Shown here piece after piece: positions 6,450 through 10,598 of a DNA stretch of 10,598 nucleotides; position 1 is the first letter of the stretch; every line of letters starts with the position of its first letter. The notes beneath the pieces were generated by a model, which saw nothing but the letters and a program-made list of their open reading frames with translations, did no database searches and was not told the DNA's origin. A program made the translations under genes and the position numbers. The DNA comes from an uncultured Burkholderiales bacterium. Lineage in GTDB: Bacteria > Pseudomonadota > Gammaproteobacteria > Burkholderiales > Burkholderiaceae_C. The stretch lies in contig CAIODK010000034.1 of assembly GCA_903856995.1 (NCBI GenBank), forward strand, positions 1 to 10,598. The letters run 5' to 3'.

Positions 6450-8756
6450 ATGAACAAGCAACTTTCTCAATTTCGTCGCACCTCTTTCTCTCAAGCGGCG
6501 GCTTTCATCGCCGGTTCGCTGATGGCATTCAATGCCTTGGCGGCCGATCCCTTTGCTGTGCGCGATATTCGCGTCGAGGGTTTACAGCGTGTCGAGCCCG
6601 GCACGGTGTTCGCTTCTATCCCGTTCCGAGTGGGGGATGAATACACCGATGAAAAAGGCGCAACTGCCATCCGCAGTTTGTTCGCCTTAGGTCTGTTCAA
6701 AGACGTGCGCATTGAAGTCAGCGGCGATGTGCTGGTGTTGATCGTGGAAGAGCGTCCCAACATTGCGGCGGTCGAGTTCATCGGTACCAAAGAGTTTGAC
6801 AAAGACGTGTTGCGCAAAGCGTTGCGCGACATCGGTTTGGCCGAGGGCCGTCCGTTTGACAAAGCGTTGGCCGACCGAGCAGAGCAAGAGCTGAAGCGCC
6901 AGTATGTGAACCGCAGCTTGTACGGTGCGGAAATCATCACCACCATCACGCCGAGTGATCGCAACCGCGTGAACCTGTCCTTCACCGTGGTGGAGGGCGA
7001 TCTGGCCAAGATCAAAGAAATGCGTGTGGTGGGGAGTAAGGCCTTTGATGAGTCCAAGCTGCTGGATCAGTTTGACCAAGGTTCAGGCAACTGGCTGAGC
7101 TGGTACACCAAGTCCGACCGTTATTCGCGTACCAAGCTCAATGCGGACTTAGAAACCTTGCGTGCTTGGTATTTGGCGCGTGGGTATTTGGAATTCCGCA
7201 TCGATTCGACCCAGGTGGCGATTTCACCGAACAAGCAAGACATCAGCATCACCATCAACATCACAGAAGGGGACCGTTTCGTGGTCTCAGAAGTGGCCTT
7301 GGATGGTTACTACTTGGGCAAGGATGATGAATTCAAATCGCTGATCGAGATCAAGCCAGGCCAAGCCTATAACGCCGACGATGTGGCTAAAACCACCAAG
7401 GCGTTCAATGATTACTTTGGTAACTTTGGCTTTGCGTTTGCGCGTACCGATGTGCGCCCTGAAATTGATCGTGCGACCAACCGGGTGAAGCTCGTGTTGG
7501 TGGCCGACCCAGCGCGCCGTGCCTATGTGCGCCGTATCAACGTGGTTGGCAACAACCGCACCCGCGATCAAATCGTGCGCCGTGAGTTTCGTCAAACCGA
7601 ATCGTCTTGGTATGACGGCGAAAAAATCCGTTTGTCCCGCGACCGTGTGAATCGTTTGGGCTATTTCAAAGACGTCGAGATTGAGACGCAAGACGTTCCT
7701 TCTTCTCAAGACCAAGTGGACTTGAACGTGACCGTGGTCGAAAAACCAACCGGCATGTTGACCTTGGGTGCCGGCTTTTCAAGCGCAGAAAAAGTCACCT
7801 TGTCTTTTGGTATTCAGCAAGACAACGTGTTTGGCTCGGGCCATAACTTAGGTCTGCAGATCAGCACCAGCAAGTACAACCAATACCTGGTGGTGAACAC
7901 CACTGATCCGTATTTCACCGAGGACGGCGTCTCACGCACATTTGAGTTGTCCCATCGTTCGAGCAAGCCTTATGTGGAGCAAGGCGGTAACTACCGCATG
8001 ATCACCTCTGCGGCTGGGGTGCGTTTTGGCTTGCCATACAGTGAACTGGACCGCATTTTTATCGGCACCTTTGCTGAGCGAACCGAGCTTGTGCCCGGTA
8101 CCAACATGCTTGGTGTGCACGCCGATTTGTGTCAGCGCTTTGGCTGTATTGCGCAAAACATACCGGTCACCGCGGGTTGGGCCCGAGACAGTCGTGACAG
8201 TTACTTGAATCCAAACAGCGGCAAGCTCATTCGTTTGAACACGGAAGTGGGTGCCATGGGCGATGCCCGTTACACCAAGCTTGGCGGGCAATATCAGCAA
8301 TACCTCCCGATTACCAAGCAATACACCTTTGCGTTCAATGCCGACTTAGGCGTTGGTCGTGGTTTGAACGGGCAAGCCTTGCCTTTCTATAAAAACTACT
8401 ACTTGGGTGGTTTGGGTTCGGTGCGTGGTTTTGAACAGGGGACTTTGGGTCCACGAGACATCACCGGTCCGGTGATTGGTGGTGCTAAAAAAGTCGCACT
8501 GAATACCGAGTTTTTGATGCCTTTCCCAGGCGCTGGCAATGACCGCACCCTGCGTTTGTATGGCTTTTACGACATGGGTAACGTCTACGGTGAGTTTGCA
8601 AAGGTTGATCTGAGTCAATTGCGCAGTGCTTATGGTGTCGGCTTGAGCTGGGTTTCGCCTATGGGCCCCCTGCGATTTGCTTGGGCACGCCCCGTTCGGA
8701 CATTCCCAGGCGATAGAATCCAACAATTGCAATTCCAAATCGGGACATCCTTCTGA
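6450..8756 (+). CDS. bamA: Outer-membrane protein assembly factor BamA
   Basis: BamA is the central beta-barrel of the BAM complex, which folds and inserts outer-membrane proteins. The 768-residue precursor begins with a signal peptide (basic start with R9-R10, hydrophobic core, probable cleavage after ALA at residue 31). Five POTRA domains follow over about 34-430; the first opens with FAVRDIRVEGLQRVEPG. The C-terminal Omp85 barrel covers about 435-768, with the lid-loop motif VRGF at 658-661. The protein ends in phenylalanine (QLQFQIGTSF), the usual barrel-insertion signal. It is somewhat shorter than E. coli BamA (810). The start has only a weak, distant AAGG upstream. Its stop overlaps the skp start in TGATG. 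An unusual cysteine pair lies in the barrel part, at C561 and C566. Confidence 0.97.
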   Translation: MNKQLSQFRRTSFSQAAAFIAGSLMAFNALAADPFAVRDIRVEGLQRVEPGTVFASIPFRVGDEYTDEKGATAIRSLFALGLFKDVRIEVSGDVLVLIVEERPNIAAVEFIGTKEFDKDVLRKALRDIGLAEGRPFDKALADRAEQELKRQYVNRSLYGAEIITTITPSDRNRVNLSFTVVEGDLAKIKEMRVVGSKAFDESKLLDQFDQGSGNWLSWYTKSDRYSRTKLNADLETLRAWYLARGYLEFRIDSTQVAISPNKQDISITINITEGDRFVVSEVALDGYYLGKDDEFKSLIEIKPGQAYNADDVAKTTKAFNDYFGNFGFAFARTDVRPEIDRATNRVKLVLVADPARRAYVRRINVVGNNRTRDQIVRREFRQTESSWYDGEKIRLSRDRVNRLGYFKDVEIETQDVPSSQDQVDLNVTVVEKPTGMLTLGAGFSSAEKVTLSFGIQQDNVFGSGHNLGLQISTSKYNQYLVVNTTDPYFTEDGVSRTFELSHRSSKPYVEQGGNYRMITSAAGVRFGLPYSELDRIFIGTFAERTELVPGTNMLGVHADLCQRFGCIAQNIPVTAGWARDSRDSYLNPNSGKLIRLNTEVGAMGDARYTKLGGQYQQYLPITKQYTFAFNADLGVGRGLNGQALPFYKNYYLGGLGSVRGFEQGTLGPRDITGPVIGGAKKVALNTEFLMPFPGAGNDRTLRLYGFYDMGNVYGEFAKVDLSQLRSAYGVGLSWVSPMGPLRFAWARPVRTFPGDRIQQLQFQIGTSF

Positions 8757-9262
8757 TGAACATGTTTACACGTCAAATTTCCTTAGCTGTTGTGTTGGGT
8801 TTGGCTGCGTTTTGCACGCAAGCCGAAGAGATTCGTATAGGTTTCATCAACACTGACCGAATTTTCAAAGAAGCTAACACGGCCAAGCAAGCGCAAGCCA
8901 AGTTGGAGCAAGAGTTTTCCAAGCGTGACAAAGAGATTGTTGACTCGGGTAATGCGTTGAAAGCATCGGTCGAAAAGTTCGAACGCGAAGCGCCAACCCT
9001 GTCTGAATCGCAACGTCTGTCACGTCAAAAACAATTGGGCGAACAAGACCGCGATATTCAACGCAAGCGCCGTGAGTTCCAAGAAGAACTCAACGCCCGT
9101 AAAAATGAAGAGTTTCAGCAAGTGCTCGAGCGTGCCAATCGCGTGATCAAGCAAGTCGCTGAAGCCGAAAAATACGACCTGGTGTTGCAGGAAGCTGTCT
9201 ACATCAACCCTAAGCACGACATCACTGACAAAGTGCTCAAGGTCATCAACGCGGCTAAATAA
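8756..9262 (+). CDS. skp: Periplasmic chaperone Skp (OmpH family)
   Basis: Skp is a trimeric, jellyfish-shaped periplasmic chaperone that holds unfolded outer-membrane proteins on their way to BamA. The 168-residue precursor (E. coli 161) has a signal peptide with the core ISLAVVLGLAAF and a probable cleavage after TQA near residue 23. The mature N-terminus reads EEIRIGFINTDRIF, the usual start of the family. A long, highly charged helical region follows (about 45-135, rich in K, E, Q and R), forming the coiled-coil tentacles. The C-terminal strand contains YDLVLQEAVYIN. The ATG at 8756 overlaps the bamA stop by one base, and a second ATG at 8762 could also serve. The cysteine at residue 20 is not in a lipobox, so this is not a lipoprotein. 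The neighbourhood between bamA and lpxD is the classic one. Confidence 0.95.
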   Translation: MNMFTRQISLAVVLGLAAFCTQAEEIRIGFINTDRIFKEANTAKQAQAKLEQEFSKRDKEIVDSGNALKASVEKFEREAPTLSESQRLSRQKQLGEQDRDIQRKRREFQEELNARKNEEFQQVLERANRVIKQVAEAEKYDLVLQEAVYINPKHDITDKVLKVINAAK

Positions 9263-9268
9263 TCTGCC

Positions 9269-10252
9269 GTGGCACTGAGTCTCGGCCAGATCACGGAAAG
9301 TTTGGGTGGTCGCCTGATTGGCGATCCACAACACCTGATCCAAAAACTAGCGCCGCTTGACACCGCTCAAGCTGATGCGCTGAGTTTTTTAAGCAACCCC
9401 AAGTACCAATCGCAACTCGCCACTACGCTGGCGGGTTGTGTCATTGTGTCGCCAGCAGTTGCTGAAGCTTCCAGTGTCTCTATGGCGCTGATCGTGGCAG
9501 ATGACCCGTATCACTACTTTGCACGTTTGACGCAGTTGTGGCGACAACACACGCGCGTCCATGATGAGCCCTTGGTTCACCCCAGTGCCGTGATCCACCC
9601 GCAAGCCTATGTCGATCCTTCTGCTCGCATTGGCCCTTTGTGTGTGATTGAACGTGGTGCCCGAATTGGTGCCCATACCTGGCTCAAATCAGGCGTTACT
9701 TTCGGAGAGAACTGCATCATCGGTGAGCGTTGCATCGTTCATGCGGGTGTGGTGGTTGGCGCGGACGGTTTTGGTTTTGCTTTGTTTGAAGGCCGTTGGG
9801 AAAAAATCGAACAGCTCGGTGCGGTACGTATTGGTAACGATGTTGAAATCGGAGCTAACACCTGCATTGACCGTGGCGCTTTGGATGACACCGTCATTGA
9901 AGAGGGTGTCAAGCTGGACAACTTGGTGCAAATTGGTCACAACGTACACGTCGGGGCGCACACGGCCATGGCTGGCTGCGCAGGCGTGGCTGGCAGTGCT
10001 CGGATTGGTGCGAATTGCACTGTCGGTGGTGGTGCTGTGGTGTTGGGGCACTTAGAGCTGGCCGATGGTGTGCACATCTCTGCCGCGTCTGTGGTGATGC
10101 GCTCTATTCGTCAACCGGGTCAATACAGCGGCGTGTTCCCAATCGACGACAATGCGTCATGGGAGAAAAACGCGGCGACGCTGCGGCAATTGCATCGCTT
10201 ACGCGACCGTATCAAATCTCTTGAATCTGCATTAGAAAGTCAAAAAAAATGA
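9269..10252 (+). CDS. lpxD: UDP-3-O-(3-hydroxyacyl)glucosamine N-acyltransferase
   Basis: LpxD adds the second 3-hydroxyacyl chain, carried by acyl carrier protein, to UDP-3-O-acyl-glucosamine, the third step of lipid A synthesis in the cytoplasm. The 327-residue protein (E. coli 341) has the N-terminal uridine-binding domain (about 1-100, with LSFLSNPKYQSQL). A left-handed beta helix of hexapeptide repeats follows (about 105-285) and includes VVGADGFGFA and CIDRGALDDT. The catalytic histidine is H224 in QIGHNVHVG. A charged C-terminal helix ends the protein. The start is GTG, six bases after the skp stop, with no visible Shine-Dalgarno sequence. No in-frame ATG lies before the conserved N-terminus, so GTG is the best choice. 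The last codons contain an eight-A run that overlaps the fabZ start. Confidence 0.97.
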   Translation: MALSLGQITESLGGRLIGDPQHLIQKLAPLDTAQADALSFLSNPKYQSQLATTLAGCVIVSPAVAEASSVSMALIVADDPYHYFARLTQLWRQHTRVHDEPLVHPSAVIHPQAYVDPSARIGPLCVIERGARIGAHTWLKSGVTFGENCIIGERCIVHAGVVVGADGFGFALFEGRWEKIEQLGAVRIGNDVEIGANTCIDRGALDDTVIEEGVKLDNLVQIGHNVHVGAHTAMAGCAGVAGSARIGANCTVGGGAVVLGHLELADGVHISAASVVMRSIRQPGQYSGVFPIDDNASWEKNAATLRQLHRLRDRIKSLESALESQKK

Positions 10253-10598
10253 GCATGGACATCCACGAAATCTTGAAGCTGTTGCCACACCGTTATCCAT
10301 TTTTATTGGTGGACCGCGTGTTGGAAATCGAAAAAGGTAAAAGTATCAAGGCGCTCAAAAACGTGACCATGAACGAACCCTTTTTCATGGGTCACTTTCC
10401 GCATCATCCAGTGATGCCAGGTGTCATGATCCTAGAGGCCTTGGCTCAAGCGGCTGGTTTGTTGGCCTTTGACACGCTGGGTGCAGCACCTGACGACAAA
10501 ACGGTTTATTACTTCGCTGGCATCGATGGGGCACGATTCAAACGCCCTGTAAGCCCGGGTGACCAACTCACACTAGAGGTGGAGTTGGACCGCATGAA
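10249..10598 (+). CDS. fabZ: 3-hydroxyacyl-[acyl-carrier-protein] dehydratase FabZ, 5' part (3' end outside window)
   Basis: FabZ removes water from 3-hydroxyacyl-ACP in each round of fatty-acid elongation and competes with the lipid A enzymes for 3-hydroxyacyl-ACP, which explains its place beside lpxD. The window holds 116 codons plus two bases, with no stop before the edge. The family is about 145-150 residues, so some 30 are missing. Visible features are ILKLLPHRYPFLLVDRV (about 8-24), the catalytic histidine H49 in FFMGHFPHHPVMPGV, the catalytic glutamate E63 in ILEALAQAAG, and YYFAGIDGARFKRPVSPGD. The ATG at 10249 overlaps the lpxD stop as ATGA, a usual sign of coupling. A second in-frame ATG at 10255 is possible. 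Confidence 0.96.
   Translation, partial: MSMDIHEILKLLPHRYPFLLVDRVLEIEKGKSIKALKNVTMNEPFFMGHFPHHPVMPGVMILEALAQAAGLLAFDTLGAAPDDKTVYYFAGIDGARFKRPVSPGDQLTLEVELDRM

Overview
This window is a conserved housekeeping cluster from a Gram-negative proteobacterium. Every gene lies on the + strand and almost every base is coding. The protein sequences and the order rpsB-tsf-pyrH-frr-cdsA-dxr-rseP-bamA-skp-lpxD-fabZ point to a betaproteobacterium of the order Burkholderiales, most likely Comamonadaceae or a close relative. In Enterobacteria dxr lies before cdsA; here it follows cdsA, as in Burkholderiales. The taxonomic placement is inferred from gene order and protein flavour, not from a database search.

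Layout. Positions 1-588 hold the 3' part of rpsB (ribosomal protein S2), followed by a strong intrinsic terminator. Next come tsf (EF-Ts), a second terminator with a UUCG loop, pyrH (UMP kinase) and frr (ribosome recycling factor). These front genes have clear Shine-Dalgarno sequences and gaps of 49-83 bases. From frr onward most genes are packed tightly: cdsA starts 5 bases after frr, dxr overlaps or nearly abuts cdsA, rseP follows dxr by 3 bases, bamA follows rseP by 43 bases, skp overlaps bamA by 1 base, lpxD follows skp by 6 bases with a GTG start, and fabZ overlaps lpxD by 4 bases and runs off the right edge.

How the genes work together. The left part serves translation (S2, EF-Ts, RRF) and pyrimidine nucleotide supply (PyrH). 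The right part builds the cell envelope: phospholipid precursor (CdsA), isoprenoid precursor (Dxr), envelope-stress protease (RseP), outer-membrane protein assembly (BamA with the periplasmic chaperone Skp), lipid A (LpxD) and fatty-acid elongation (FabZ).

The most notable feature is an absence. The undecaprenyl diphosphate synthase gene (uppS/ispU), which normally sits between frr and cdsA in related bacteria, is not there, and only 5 bases separate the two genes. A second point of interest is an eight-A run at the lpxD/fabZ junction, placed so that a -1 slip would fuse the two reading frames. I see no mobile element, CRISPR array, tRNA, rRNA or novel defence or biosynthetic system. No gene-free stretch exceeds about 83 bases.
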